From the NCBI GenBank assembly GCA_029226935.1, contig JAQXYZ010000037.1:1-64000 (forward strand): 64,000 nt of DNA, given 5' to 3'. The DNA comes from Bacillota bacterium (GTDB lineage Bacteria; Bacillota; Clostridia; Lachnospirales; Lachnospiraceae). Below are positions 36,325-44,287 of this stretch, one piece after another. Every line of letters begins with the position of its first letter. Positions within the stretch are counted from its first letter, which is position 1. The position numbers were made by a program, and so were the translations under genes. The notes under the pieces were generated by a model. It saw only the letters and a list, made by a program, of their open reading frames with translations. It did no database searches and was not told the DNA's origin.

Positions 36325-37083
36325 TTACAGGAAATTTTTGATAAAACTTTTTCTGTGAATCGGTGTAGGTCCAAATTTGCGCAGTGCATCTATATGCAGC
36401 TGTGCGCCATACCCTTTATTGGATGCAAATCCATATTCAGGATAAATTTCATCATACTTTACCATCAGTCGATCTCTTGTAACCTTGGCGATGATACTTG
36501 CTGCCGCAATAGAAATACTTTTTGCATCGCCCTTAATGATTGGTACTTGTTTTATTGCAACTCCGGGAATGTTTACTGCATCATTTAACAATAAATCCGG
36601 TGTCGGATGCAGCTTGCCGATTGCTTCCCGCATTGCCTCATAAGTTGCCTGAAGAATATTAATCTCATCAATTCTTTGCGGTGCTACAAATCCAAGTCCT
36701 GTTGAGACCGCTTTTTCCATAATGACCTCATATAGTTCTTCTCTCTTTTTTTCGGATAATTGCTTGGAATCATTAAGATATAAAATATCACAATCCTTGG
36801 GAAGAATGACTGCACCGGCAACAACCGGACCTGCCAGCGGTCCCCTCCCCACCTCATCAATACCACAGATATAGGAAAAAGAGCTGTATTGTTTTTCATA
36901 TTCCTTCATCTTTTCCGTACGCGCAAGTTCCTTTTCGTAATCCTCAATCCTCTTTTTGGCCTTATTAACCAGCGTTGTCACTCCACTTCGCGGGTCATTT
37001 TCATAGGTACTTATAAAGGCAGGCAGCTCATTCAAACTGGCTGCCTGTAAAATATTTTTAATCTCACCTGTCTTTTGTTCCAT
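36325..37083 (-). CDS. rnhB: ribonuclease HII
   Basis: This 252-residue enzyme removes ribonucleotides from DNA and RNA primers. The catalytic acidic pair is in CGIDEVGRGPLAG near residue 75, further acids lie in LNDSKQLSEKKRE and LLLNDAVNIP, and KGDAKSISIAAASIIAKVTRD is conserved. An N-terminal extension of about 70 residues with a basic coiled-coil-like stretch is typical of the Firmicute form. It follows the signal peptidase gene by 36 bases. Confidence 0.96.
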   Translation of the reverse strand: MEQKTGEIKNILQAASLNELPAFISTYENDPRSGVTTLVNKAKKRIEDYEKELARTEKMKEYEKQYSSFSYICGIDEVGRGPLAGPVVAGAVILPKDCDILYLNDSKQLSEKKREELYEVIMEKAVSTGLGFVAPQRIDEINILQATYEAMREAIGKLHPTPDLLLNDAVNIPGVAIKQVPIIKGDAKSISIAAASIIAKVTRDRLMVKYDEIYPEYGFASNKGYGAQLHIDALRKFGPTPIHRKSFIKNFL

Positions 37084-37119
37084 CGTTACCTTCTTTGCTT
37101 TCCTTTCATCTGCTGCTTA

Positions 37120-37659
37120 TCACCGGTGCCTGATCATTCCGATCTTATTCAACGGCCAGATACGCACCCATGCCTTCCCAATCAATTCATCGCGATGAAT
37201 ATTTCCTACTGCCGGATCGCGGCTGTCGGAACTATTATTCCGATTATCGCCCATTACAAAGTATTCATCATCCCCCAATGTAACAGGTTCGTATGCCCGT
37301 CCGGGATTGGCAATCACTTCCTTGCCATAGGACTCCTTCAGCACCTCTCCATCAATAAAAATCTGTCCGCTCTCATCAATGTAAATTGTTTCTCCCGGAA
37401 GTGCGATAATTCTCTTAATATAAAATGTATTTTCCTCATATTGGAATGGAAATACAATAATATCAAAGCGCTGGGGTTCCTGAAAACGGTAGGAAATCTT
37501 GTCTACAATCAGATTGTCTCCATCACTCAGCATAGGTTCCATAGAACTGCCAATAACCTGTGTCCTCTGTCCCACATAAGTTACTACAAGAAATGTCAGG
37601 ACAAGAACAACCAGTAAATATATGCTTGTGCTAAGTAATTCTCTTAATTTTCTGCTCAC
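37120..37659 (-). CDS. lepB: type I signal peptidase (first copy)
   Basis: The 179-residue protein has one N-terminal TM segment (LLSTSIYLLVVLVLTFLVV), the catalytic serine in GSSMEPML, the catalytic lysine in FYIKRIIALPGE, and the conserved GDNRNNSSDSRD box. It cleaves signal peptides of secreted proteins at the membrane. I prefer the GTG at 37659, seven bases after GGAGG and overlapping the ylqF stop (GTGA); a second GTG at 37665 is also in frame. A second lepB lies just on the other side of ylqF. Confidence 0.93.
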   Translation of the reverse strand: MSRKLRELLSTSIYLLVVLVLTFLVVTYVGQRTQVIGSSMEPMLSDGDNLIVDKISYRFQEPQRFDIIVFPFQYEENTFYIKRIIALPGETIYIDESGQIFIDGEVLKESYGKEVIANPGRAYEPVTLGDDEYFVMGDNRNNSSDSRDPAVGNIHRDELIGKAWVRIWPLNKIGMIRHR

Positions 37660-38507
37660 TTCCACTCCTCCGGATGCTCTAATGTTATTCTTCCCAGTCT
37701 ACCGCCTCTGAAATCTTCCAGTACAATCGCCGAAGCCCGCAGAATATCCGGTTGCTCACCTTTTTGATAGCAGCGCCTGCTTTCACATATTTCCTCCAGC
37801 GTTCGGAAAGCATCCCCTTCACCGTCAATATGATAACGCTCCTTCAGGCATTCAGGATATTCCTTCTGCAAGAAGGAAATAACTGCCACTGCAAGTTCAT
37901 CCACATGAAGAATCTCATCATTGATGGAACCAATCATTGCAAGACGTTCTCCCACCTTCTGATTCTCAAATTTAGGCCATAGAATTCCGGGTGTGTCTAA
38001 AAGCTCCAGATTTTTGTTTAAACGAATCCACTGTTTTCCTTTCGTTACACCAGGTTTATTTCCGGTTTTGGCACATGCCTTTCCTGCAAAAGAATTGATA
38101 AATGTGGATTTCCCTACATTGGGAATGCCCGCAACCATTGCACGCACCGGACGATTTACAATACCGCGTTTTCTGTCTCTTTCAATCTTTTCCCGACAGG
38201 CTTCCTGTACCAAAGGCTGAATATTTTTGATGCCCGCACCGGATCTTGAATTAATTTCCTGTACAAAAAAACCTTTCTGCTTAAAGAATTCTGCCCATTG
38301 CAAATTGTATTTAGGATCTGCCAGATCCGACTTGTTTAACAAAATAATCCTGAATTTATTTTTGCCTATCTCATCTATATCCGGATTTCTGCTGCTAACA
38401 GGAACTCTTGCATCCACCAATTCAATAATCAGATCTATCAGCTTAGCATCCTCCTGCATCATCCTTTTCGCCTTGGTCATATGCCCCGGATACCATTGAT
38501 AATTCAT
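37656..38507 (-). CDS. ylqF: ribosome biogenesis GTPase YlqF/RbgA
   Basis: The 283-residue GTPase is circularly permuted: the G4 motif LLNKSDL comes first (residue about 65), then G1 GIPNVGKSTFINSF (about 130) and G3 DTPG. RbgA acts in late assembly of the 50S subunit. The N-terminus WYPGHMTKAKR matches the family, so the start is placed at 38507 even though the AAGGAG is 11 bases away; an in-frame start at 38573 would overlap lepB. It sits between two signal peptidase genes. Confidence 0.94.
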   Translation of the reverse strand: MNYQWYPGHMTKAKRMMQEDAKLIDLIIELVDARVPVSSRNPDIDEIGKNKFRIILLNKSDLADPKYNLQWAEFFKQKGFFVQEINSRSGAGIKNIQPLVQEACREKIERDRKRGIVNRPVRAMVAGIPNVGKSTFINSFAGKACAKTGNKPGVTKGKQWIRLNKNLELLDTPGILWPKFENQKVGERLAMIGSINDEILHVDELAVAVISFLQKEYPECLKERYHIDGEGDAFRTLEEICESRRCYQKGEQPDILRASAIVLEDFRGGRLGRITLEHPEEWK

Positions 38508-38524
38508 AATAATCAATACTCCTT

Positions 38525-39109
38525 TTACTTTACAAATCCCATTGTCTCTTCTTCGCATCCCATGTGAAACCATGCTTTGCCTGTAATATTATCACGGTTT
38601 ACAGGTCCGATATTACCGGATCGGCTGTCTTCGCTCATGTTGCGGTTATCTCCCAAAACAAAATATTCATCGGTTCCCAATCTTATTTCTGTCTCAGCAA
38701 TTCCTGCATCTGCAATCTTATCATAAGACTCATCTTCTTCCAATAATTCCCCATCAATATAAACATATCCACCTATGATCTGAACCTTTTCTCCCGGAAG
38801 TCCGATGACCCGTTTGAGATAATAGTGTGAGTTGGTATTGCCATTAGGCAAAAAAGCAATGATATCTCCCCGCTTCGGAGAAAAAAGCTTATATGCAAAC
38901 CGATTAATCAAAACTTCCTGCCCATTATATAAAGATGGTGTCATGGAAACACCAATCATACTAATCTTCATTCCAAAAGAAAATACAATCACACATGCCA
39001 GTAATATTGCTGCAAAGCAATAAAAAAGCGTGCTGAATATTTCATGTATCATCTCTTTACTTATTTTCTGTTTCTTCTCGTAAAAAGTCAATCCCTTACG
39101 CTTTGCCAT
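38525..39109 (-). CDS. lepB: type I signal peptidase (second copy)
   Basis: This 194-residue homologue has one TM near residues 22-45, catalytic serine in GVSMTPSLYNG, catalytic lysine in YYLKRVIGLPGE and the box GDNRNMSEDSRSG. Both catalytic residues are kept, so both lepB products should be active. It differs from the first copy in its basic N-terminus (MAKRKGLTF). It is transcribed after a gap holding the rplS terminator, so it probably has its own promoter near 39140-39170 (a TATAAT is seen, but no good -35). Confidence 0.93.
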   Translation of the reverse strand: MAKRKGLTFYEKKQKISKEMIHEIFSTLFYCFAAILLACVIVFSFGMKISMIGVSMTPSLYNGQEVLINRFAYKLFSPKRGDIIAFLPNGNTNSHYYLKRVIGLPGEKVQIIGGYVYIDGELLEEDESYDKIADAGIAETEIRLGTDEYFVLGDNRNMSEDSRSGNIGPVNRDNITGKAWFHMGCEEETMGFVK

Positions 39110-39186
39110 ACAATTATTCCTTACTCATTCTCAAGCACTGCTTTTGTTAAATTCCCATTATATTTTAGCATATCTGCATGCATAAG

Positions 39187-39217
39187 AAAAGGGCAATTGT
39201 CTTACCAATTGCCCTTT
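39187..39217 (-). terminator. terminator after rplS
   Basis: AAAGGGCAATTG and CAATTGCCCTTTT form a perfect stem with a six-base loop, followed by TTTTCTT on the minus strand, about 20 bases after the rplS stop. Confidence 0.85.
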
Positions 39218-39235
39218 GGTACCTGTCATATTCAA

Positions 39236-39580
39236 TTACTTAACTACTTCTTTTACCTTAGCCTTCTTACCAACGCGGTCTCTTAAGTAATTCAGTTTTG
39301 CTCTTCTTACTTTACCTTTGCGAACTACTTCAATTTTCTCTACGTTAGGAGAGTAAACAGGCCATGTCTTCTCAACGCCAACACCATTAGAAAACTTTCT
39401 TACTGTAAAGGTCTCTCTTGCACCGGTTCCCTGTCTCTTAAGTACAACACCTTCGAATACCTGAATTCTTTCACGATTTCCTTCTTTAATCTTACCGTAA
39501 ACCTTAACAGTATCACCTACGCTAAAATCTGCAACTTCCTTTAATGCTTCGTTTTCAATGCTTTTAATAATTTCGCTCAT
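39236..39580 (-). CDS. rplS: 50S ribosomal protein L19
   Basis: At 114 residues this is a normal L19: [26 protein letters not shown] near the N-terminus and [20 protein letters not shown] at the C-terminus. L19 lies at the interface of the subunits. GGAGG lies seven bases ahead of the ATG. It follows trmD after a 100-base gap that may carry an L19 leader, which fits the need for far more L19 than TrmD. Confidence 0.98.
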   Translation of the reverse strand: MSEIIKSIENEALKEVADFSVGDTVKVYGKIKEGNRERIQVFEGVVLKRQGTGARETFTVRKFSNGVGVEKTWPVYSPNVEKIEVVRKGKVRRAKLNYLRDRVGKKAKVKEVVK

Positions 39581-39610
39581 CTTAAACCTCCATAAATTTG
39601 TAAACTCATC

Positions 39611-39646
39611 AGATGTTCATAATACCCATGTAACAGAGGACCATCA
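39611..39646 (-). promoter_or_regulatory. possible L19-leader RNA structure upstream of rplS
   Basis: In the trmD-rplS gap the minus strand reads GATGGTCCTCTGTTACATG then GGTATTATGAACATCTGATG. TGTT-A-CAT can pair with ATG-AACA around a seven-base loop and GATG with CATC outside. It is in the right place for the L19 autoregulatory leader of Firmicutes, but I could not align it to the Rfam model. Confidence 0.35.
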
Positions 39647-39680
39647 CAATTTCGCAACATTAGTAATTTATCATATCCTC

Positions 39681-40484
39681 TTACAAAATGCAAGTATTTT
39701 TTTCAGATGCTGCCTTTTTCTTCTGTTCCTTCTTCCGCTGCCTTGCTTCTTTTTTTGCCTTCTTTATGAAATAATCCTGATTTTCCTCGACCCATTTTTC
39801 ATACAAATCACTTCTGGCTTTCCGGGTTCGTTCAAGGGATTGTTCCAGACGCCATTCCTCCACTTTCTTGTGATCTCCCGATAAGAGCACCTCCGGCACA
39901 CGCTTTTCATGCCAGATCTCAGGTCGGGAGTATTGGGGATATTCCAGGAGATAGTTACTGAAGCTTTCACTTTCTCCTGATTCTTTGTTGCTTAAAACCC
40001 CCGGAACCATTCGCGATATGGCATCTATCATGACCATTGTCGGCAATTCTCCACCAGTCAGGACATAATCTCCGATAGAAACATAGTCGGTAACAATCTC
40101 CTCCAACACACGCTCATCAATTCCCTCATAATGACCACACAGGAAAATCAAGTTTTCTTCTTCTGCAAATTCCCTTGCCATAGACTGCCTAAAGGTCTTT
40201 CCCTGTGGTGTCAGGTAAATGACCCTTGGTTTCTTGCCTTTACCGGCATTAATCTTTTCCACAACAGCCTTCCATGCATCATAGACCGGCTGTGCCTGCA
40301 TCAGCATTCCTGCACCGCCTCCGTAAGGATAATCGTCCACCTTTTTATGCTTATTGGTTGTATAGTCTCTGATATTGACTGCTTCCAGCGTAATAATATT
40401 CTTTGCCATGGCACGTCCGATAATGCTGGTATCAAGTCCTTGCAGAATCATTTCAGGGAACAGCGTAAGTACATGAAAATTCAT
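39681..40484 (-). CDS. trmD: tRNA (guanine-37-N1) methyltransferase
   Basis: The 267-residue SPOUT enzyme methylates G37 next to the anticodon and prevents frameshifting. The start MNFHVLTLFPEM is family-typical. The trefoil-knot regions YLTPQGKTF, LCGHYEGIDERV and SIGDYVLTGGELP are all present, with LSGDHKKVEEWR in the C-terminal domain. A lysine/glutamine-rich tail of about 25 residues extends past the family end. It directly follows rimM. Confidence 0.97.
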   Translation of the reverse strand: MNFHVLTLFPEMILQGLDTSIIGRAMAKNIITLEAVNIRDYTTNKHKKVDDYPYGGGAGMLMQAQPVYDAWKAVVEKINAGKGKKPRVIYLTPQGKTFRQSMAREFAEEENLIFLCGHYEGIDERVLEEIVTDYVSIGDYVLTGGELPTMVMIDAISRMVPGVLSNKESGESESFSNYLLEYPQYSRPEIWHEKRVPEVLLSGDHKKVEEWRLEQSLERTRKARSDLYEKWVEENQDYFIKKAKKEARQRKKEQKKKAASEKNTCIL

Positions 40485-40502
40485 CCTCTTTCTCCATCTT
40501 AT

Positions 40503-41012
40503 CTAATCAAGAAGTCCATCCAACAAATGAACCTTCATCTTGTTCTCATTTATATTGACATCCAGAATGCAATCTCTGATGGCGGGAATCAAAACTTCCT
40601 TCTCCTCTCCGGTCTTGATTACATACACATCATTGGCTCCGGTTTCTATTACATCCGTCAGAATCCCAGTAAAGCTTTCGTCTTCATTCTCCACCTGCAT
40701 TCCTATAAGATCTGCAATAAAATACTCGTCCTTTTTCAATTTTACTGCATTTTCTCTTGTTACAAAAAGGCTTTTTCCTTTATATTGTTCAATGTCATTA
40801 ATGCTGTCATAACCTTTAAATTTCAAAATTGCAAACTGCTTAAAGAACTTTACATTTTCTATTTGAAGCGTTATCTGCTCCTTTCCGGTATCCAGCAACA
40901 CTTCCTTTAATTTTTTGAACCTCCCCACATCATCTGTCGTGGGAAATACCTTAACCTCTCCCCGCACTCCGTGGGTGGAGGAAATAACACCTACCTGTAA
41001 TAAATTTTCCAT
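40503..41012 (-). CDS. rimM: 16S rRNA processing protein RimM
   Basis: The 169-residue protein helps mature the 30S head domain by binding S19. It has the N-terminal RimM barrel ([20 protein letters not shown]) and a C-terminal PRC-barrel ([28 protein letters not shown]). The gene starts only 12 bases after a strong terminator that ends rpsP-khpA, so its expression may depend on read-through. RBS is AGAGG. Confidence 0.96.
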   Translation of the reverse strand: MENLLQVGVISSTHGVRGEVKVFPTTDDVGRFKKLKEVLLDTGKEQITLQIENVKFFKQFAILKFKGYDSINDIEQYKGKSLFVTRENAVKLKKDEYFIADLIGMQVENEDESFTGILTDVIETGANDVYVIKTGEEKEVLIPAIRDCILDVNINENKMKVHLLDGLLD

Positions 41013-41024
41013 ATGATTCCTCTT

Positions 41025-41054
41025 AAAAAAGGATGTTCCCGAAAGAACATCCTT
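41025..41054 (-). terminator. strong terminator between khpA and rimM
   Basis: AAGGATGTTC pairs perfectly with GAACATCCTT around TTTCGG, followed by six T residues. It lies four bases after the khpA stop and 12 bases before the rimM start. Confidence 0.9.
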
Positions 41055-41058
41055 CTTC

Positions 41059-41286
41059 TTAGACGATTTCCACGTCCACTTTCTGATTTTCTTTGGATGA
41101 TGCTGCTTTCACAACAGAGCGGATTGCTTTTGCAATTCTCCCCTGCTTTCCGATAACTTTTCCCATATCTGAAGCAGCGACATGAAGTTCAATGGTAATG
41201 TGCTTACCTTCTTCCTTCTGGGTAACAACAACCTCATCCGGATGCTCAACAAGTGCCTTTGCAATAACTTCAACTAATTCCTTCAT
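41059..41286 (-). CDS. khpA: KH-domain RNA-binding protein KhpA (YlqC)
   Basis: This 75-residue protein is a single KH domain with the nucleic-acid-binding GXXG loop in [19 protein letters not shown]. KhpA forms a pair with KhpB/EloR and acts in small-RNA and cell-elongation control in Gram-positive bacteria. It is in its usual place behind rpsP, 30 bases downstream. Confidence 0.95.
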   Translation of the reverse strand: MKELVEVIAKALVEHPDEVVVTQKEEGKHITIELHVAASDMGKVIGKQGRIAKAIRSVVKAASSKENQKVDVEIV

Positions 41287-41316
41287 AGTCCACCTCCAAA
41301 AGGGCTGTCAACAAAC

Positions 41317-41562
41317 TTACTTTTCAATGCCTGCCTGCTTGAAAATCTTGCTGACAACTTCTGTAGGCTGTGCACCATTTGCAAGCCACTTCTTAGCCAG
41401 TTCCTCATTTACATTGAAGGTACTGGGATCTGTGTTAGGATCATAAGTTCCGATTTCTTCGATACATCTTCCGTCTCTGGGAGATCTGGAGTCTGCAACA
41501 ACGATTCTATAGAAAGGAGCTTTCTTCTGACCCATTCTTCTCAATCTGATTTTTACTGCCAT
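41317..41562 (-). CDS. rpsP: 30S ribosomal protein S16
   Basis: The 81-residue S16 has the family start [13 protein letters not shown] and the [10 protein letters not shown] and [10 protein letters not shown] motifs. The ATG at 41562 is eight bases after GGAGG; a GTG three codons upstream overlaps the SD spacer and is not used. It follows ffh after a 78-base gap that includes a TATAAT-like box but no convincing -35. Confidence 0.97.
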   Translation of the reverse strand: MAVKIRLRRMGQKKAPFYRIVVADSRSPRDGRCIEEIGTYDPNTDPSTFNVNEELAKKWLANGAQPTEVVSKIFKQAGIEK

Positions 41563-41639
41563 CTTTTTCACCTCCGTGATTTTGTAAATTATATATTTTG
41601 AAAAGAAACAAAGCCTTTAAGAGCTGTTTCTGATTTCAA

Positions 41640-42998
41640 CTAAAAGGGAAATCTCATTCCGCCAAATCCGCCTCTGCCACGCTTACCTCCCATAAGCCCC
41701 GGCATCTGCTTCATCATCTTCTGGGACTGCTCAAACTGCTTCACAAAACGGTTTACTACCGCCATATCTACTCCGGCACCCCTTGCAATCCTGCTCTTTC
41801 TGCTTAGATTCAGAAGCTTGGGATTTTTTCTTTCTTCCGGTGTCATACTAAGCACAATGGCTTCTGTTCTTGCCAGCTGCTTTTCATCTATCATGGACTC
41901 AATATTTCCCATTTGCTTATTCATTCCCGGCATCATACCCAGAATGCTTGCAAGTCCGCCCATGTTACGCATCTGTTTCATGCTTTCTAAATAATCTTCA
42001 AAATCAAACTTGCCCTTCTTCATCCGGGCAGCCATTTCTTTTTCTTTGGCTTCATCTATGGAAATACTTTCCTGTGCCTTTTCAATCAGCGAAAGCACAT
42101 CCCCCATTCCCAAGATACGGCTTGCCATTCTGTCAGGATAAAATTGTTCCAAATCGGAAAGCTTTTCACCCATACCTACATAAAGAATCGGTTTGCCTGT
42201 AACCGCCTTAACGGAAAGTGCCGCACCACCTCTGGTATCACCGTCCATCTTGGATAATACCACACCGTCAATTCCAACCTTTTCATCAAATTCCCTGGCA
42301 ACGGTTACTGCATCCTGTCCGGTCATGGCATCTACAACCAAAAGAGTCTGATGCACTTCAACCTGAGCCTTGATGTTCAAAAGCTCCGTCATCATATCCT
42401 CATCAATATGAAGACGTCCTGCGGTATCCAAAATCACTACATTATGTCCATTCTTTTTCGCATGCTCAATTGCTGCTCTTGCAATATCAACAGGATTTTG
42501 GTTTTCTCCCATGGAGAACACGTCCACCTGCTGTTTTTCTCCGTTAACCTGCAGCTGTTTGATTGCAGCCGGCCTGTAAACATCACAGGCAACCAAAAGC
42601 GGTTTTTTCCCTTTCAGTTTCAGCTTTCCTGCAATCTTAGCAGTGGTGGTTGTCTTACCTGCACCCTGAAGACCACACATCATAATGGTGGTAATCGCCT
42701 TACCCGGCTGCATTTGTATTTCAGTAGTTTCCGATCCCATCAGGGCAACCATCTCTTCATTGACAATCTTGATTACCATCTGTCCGGGATTCAATCCGTT
42801 CATCACGTCAGAGCCTATTGCTCTTTCTTCCACCGACTTTACAAACTGCTTTACAACCTTGAAGTTGACATCCGCCTCTAAAAGTGCCATCTTTACTTCT
42901 TTCAAAGCTGTCTTTACATCCTCCTCAGTAAGTCTTCCCTTACTGCGAAGATTCTTAAATACGTTCTGAAGTTTATCCGTTAAGCTTTCAAATGCCAT
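41640..42998 (-). CDS. ffh: signal recognition particle protein
   Basis: The 452-residue SRP54 homologue binds signal sequences and 4.5S RNA and delivers ribosomes to FtsY. The NG domain has GLQGAGKTTTTAKIA, DTAGRL and SKMDGDTRGGAALS. The M domain is methionine-rich (GGLASILGMMPGMNKQMG) and ends GGMRFPF. It starts three bases after the ylxM stop, in the usual ylxM-ffh-rpsP order. The SRP RNA gene is not seen in the window. Confidence 0.98.
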   Translation of the reverse strand: MAFESLTDKLQNVFKNLRSKGRLTEEDVKTALKEVKMALLEADVNFKVVKQFVKSVEERAIGSDVMNGLNPGQMVIKIVNEEMVALMGSETTEIQMQPGKAITTIMMCGLQGAGKTTTTAKIAGKLKLKGKKPLLVACDVYRPAAIKQLQVNGEKQQVDVFSMGENQNPVDIARAAIEHAKKNGHNVVILDTAGRLHIDEDMMTELLNIKAQVEVHQTLLVVDAMTGQDAVTVAREFDEKVGIDGVVLSKMDGDTRGGAALSVKAVTGKPILYVGMGEKLSDLEQFYPDRMASRILGMGDVLSLIEKAQESISIDEAKEKEMAARMKKGKFDFEDYLESMKQMRNMGGLASILGMMPGMNKQMGNIESMIDEKQLARTEAIVLSMTPEERKNPKLLNLSRKSRIARGAGVDMAVVNRFVKQFEQSQKMMKQMPGLMGGKRGRGGFGGMRFPF

Positions 42999-43001
42999 GG
43001 A

Positions 43002-43343
43002 TTAAAGCTCCTCTAATATCTGATGGGAAATAGAGCTGACCTTCTGTATCAGTTCTTCCCTTGTGATTTCTGTATCATCGACCAGCTTTTGAAGCTGCCC
43101 TACATTTTTCTTTACCTCCATGAAGCGTGCAACCAGATGCAGCTTATCTTCATACTCCTGAAGGATATGATTGCAACGTCTTACCAGATCGTGTACCCCC
43201 TGACGCGAAATACCGTTTTCCCTGGCAATCTCTGTCAATGAAAGGTCATTATACACTACATCCTCATAGATTTTTTTCTGATGTTCTGTCAGAAGTTCTC
43301 CATAAAAATCATATAAAAAGCCCTGTTCAACAATCTTTTCCAT
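43002..43343 (-). CDS. ylxM: YlxM/p13-like SRP-associated DNA-binding protein
   Basis: The 113-residue protein has a sigma-70 region-4-like helix-turn-helix (YNDLSLTEIARENGISRQGVHDLVRR). YlxM proteins are thought to modulate SRP and are nearly always ahead of ffh. The start is placed at MEKIVEQG (43343), after AAAGGTG; the longer in-frame extension up to 43547 runs through a terminator and into the araC gene and is rejected. Confidence 0.93.
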   Translation of the reverse strand: MEKIVEQGFLYDFYGELLTEHQKKIYEDVVYNDLSLTEIARENGISRQGVHDLVRRCNHILQEYEDKLHLVARFMEVKKNVGQLQKLVDDTEITREELIQKVSSISHQILEEL

Positions 43344-43359
43344 TACAATCACCTTTGGT

Positions 43360-43388
43360 AGAATACTACAAAAAAAAATAGATGTCAA
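43360..43388 (-). promoter_or_regulatory. sigmaA promoter of ylxM-ffh with its -35 in a terminator arm
   Basis: A perfect TTGACA is followed after 17 bases by TATTCT, about 15 bases ahead of the ylxM start region. The TTGACA is part of the 3' arm of the upstream terminator and the T-tract is the promoter spacer. Confidence 0.75.
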
Positions 43389-43408
43389 GCATTTTTCCTT
43401 GACATCTA
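43370..43408 (-). terminator. terminator after the lysozyme-araC operon
   Basis: TAGATGTCAAG and CTTGACATCTA form a perfect 11-base-pair stem with an eight-base loop, followed by nine T residues. Confidence 0.9.
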
Positions 43409-43425
43409 TAAAAATTTGCAGCAGT

Positions 43426-44277
43426 TCAGCCAATTCGATAATCATCTGATGGTAATTGACCCAATAGTTTTTTATAGGCACGGCTGAAAGTAGAATAATC
43501 CTTAAATCCGCATTCCACACTGGCAGTTGTTGCAGGGGTACCGCCAAGAATCAGATTTCTTGCTGCTAATATCCTTTTTTCGAGAATATACTGGTGCATG
43601 GAATATCCTGTTTCTTCTTTAAACTTACGCATCATATGGTATTTGCTCAGATAAAATTGATTCGACAAAGTTTCAATCGTCAAATCCCTCGAAAGATTTT
43701 CATTAATGTAATGAATCATTTCAACCACTTTTTTGTCGTAGCGTGCCATCTTATGAAACACCTCGGGATTATTGATACAGCTTCTGTTTAATTCAATCAT
43801 CAGCTTTAAGAATAAAATTCTGCTGTACATTTCCCCTGCATAAAGGTTTGTATTTTCCGTCGTTTCCAATAGCTTTACAGTTTCAAAAAGCATTCTGCTC
43901 TGTGCCGCAGGAAGCCGGATTACATTTCCCTGTTCCTTTTTTGCCATCTCAAAACAAAGGCTAAGATTACTTCCGCTTTCTGAATGCTCATCCAAAAAAT
44001 CATCGGAAATATAAAACACATACCTCTCATAAGTGGTATCGAAATTTACAAAGGGCTTGTGAATTTCACCTTTATTTACCAAAAGAATATCATGAGGTTC
44101 AAGCTGATAGCTCTTTCCTTCAATATGATATTCCACATCGCCGGAAATAAACCAGATCAGCTTGTGAAAATCATGGTAGTGATATACATATTCCTCCGGT
44201 CTGCTGTCTTTTAGGTGAAACATTCTGAATTTTTCTGTAAGATATCCGCTTTTTACCGACTCCCGGTTTTCTTCCAT
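43426..44277 (-). CDS. AraC-family transcriptional regulator
   Basis: This 283-residue regulator has an N-terminal cupin-type sensing domain (HYHDFHKLIWFISGDVEYHIEG) and a C-terminal pair of helix-turn-helix motifs (LSKYHMMRKFKEETGYSMHQY and ASVECGFKDYSTFSRAYKKLLG). Such regulators sense small molecules such as sugars. It follows the GH25 lysozyme gene by ten bases and probably shares its transcript, so it may regulate the accessory block, but no operator was identified. Confidence 0.92.
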   Translation of the reverse strand: MEENRESVKSGYLTEKFRMFHLKDSRPEEYVYHYHDFHKLIWFISGDVEYHIEGKSYQLEPHDILLVNKGEIHKPFVNFDTTYERYVFYISDDFLDEHSESGSNLSLCFEMAKKEQGNVIRLPAAQSRMLFETVKLLETTENTNLYAGEMYSRILFLKLMIELNRSCINNPEVFHKMARYDKKVVEMIHYINENLSRDLTIETLSNQFYLSKYHMMRKFKEETGYSMHQYILEKRILAARNLILGGTPATTASVECGFKDYSTFSRAYKKLLGQLPSDDYRIG

Positions 44278-44287
44278 ATCCGGCTCC

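Noticed and set aside
43344..43547. N-terminal extension of ylxM to 43547
   Set aside because: It runs through the araC stop, a strong terminator and the ylxM promoter, and is not part of the family; the ATG at 43343 has an SD.
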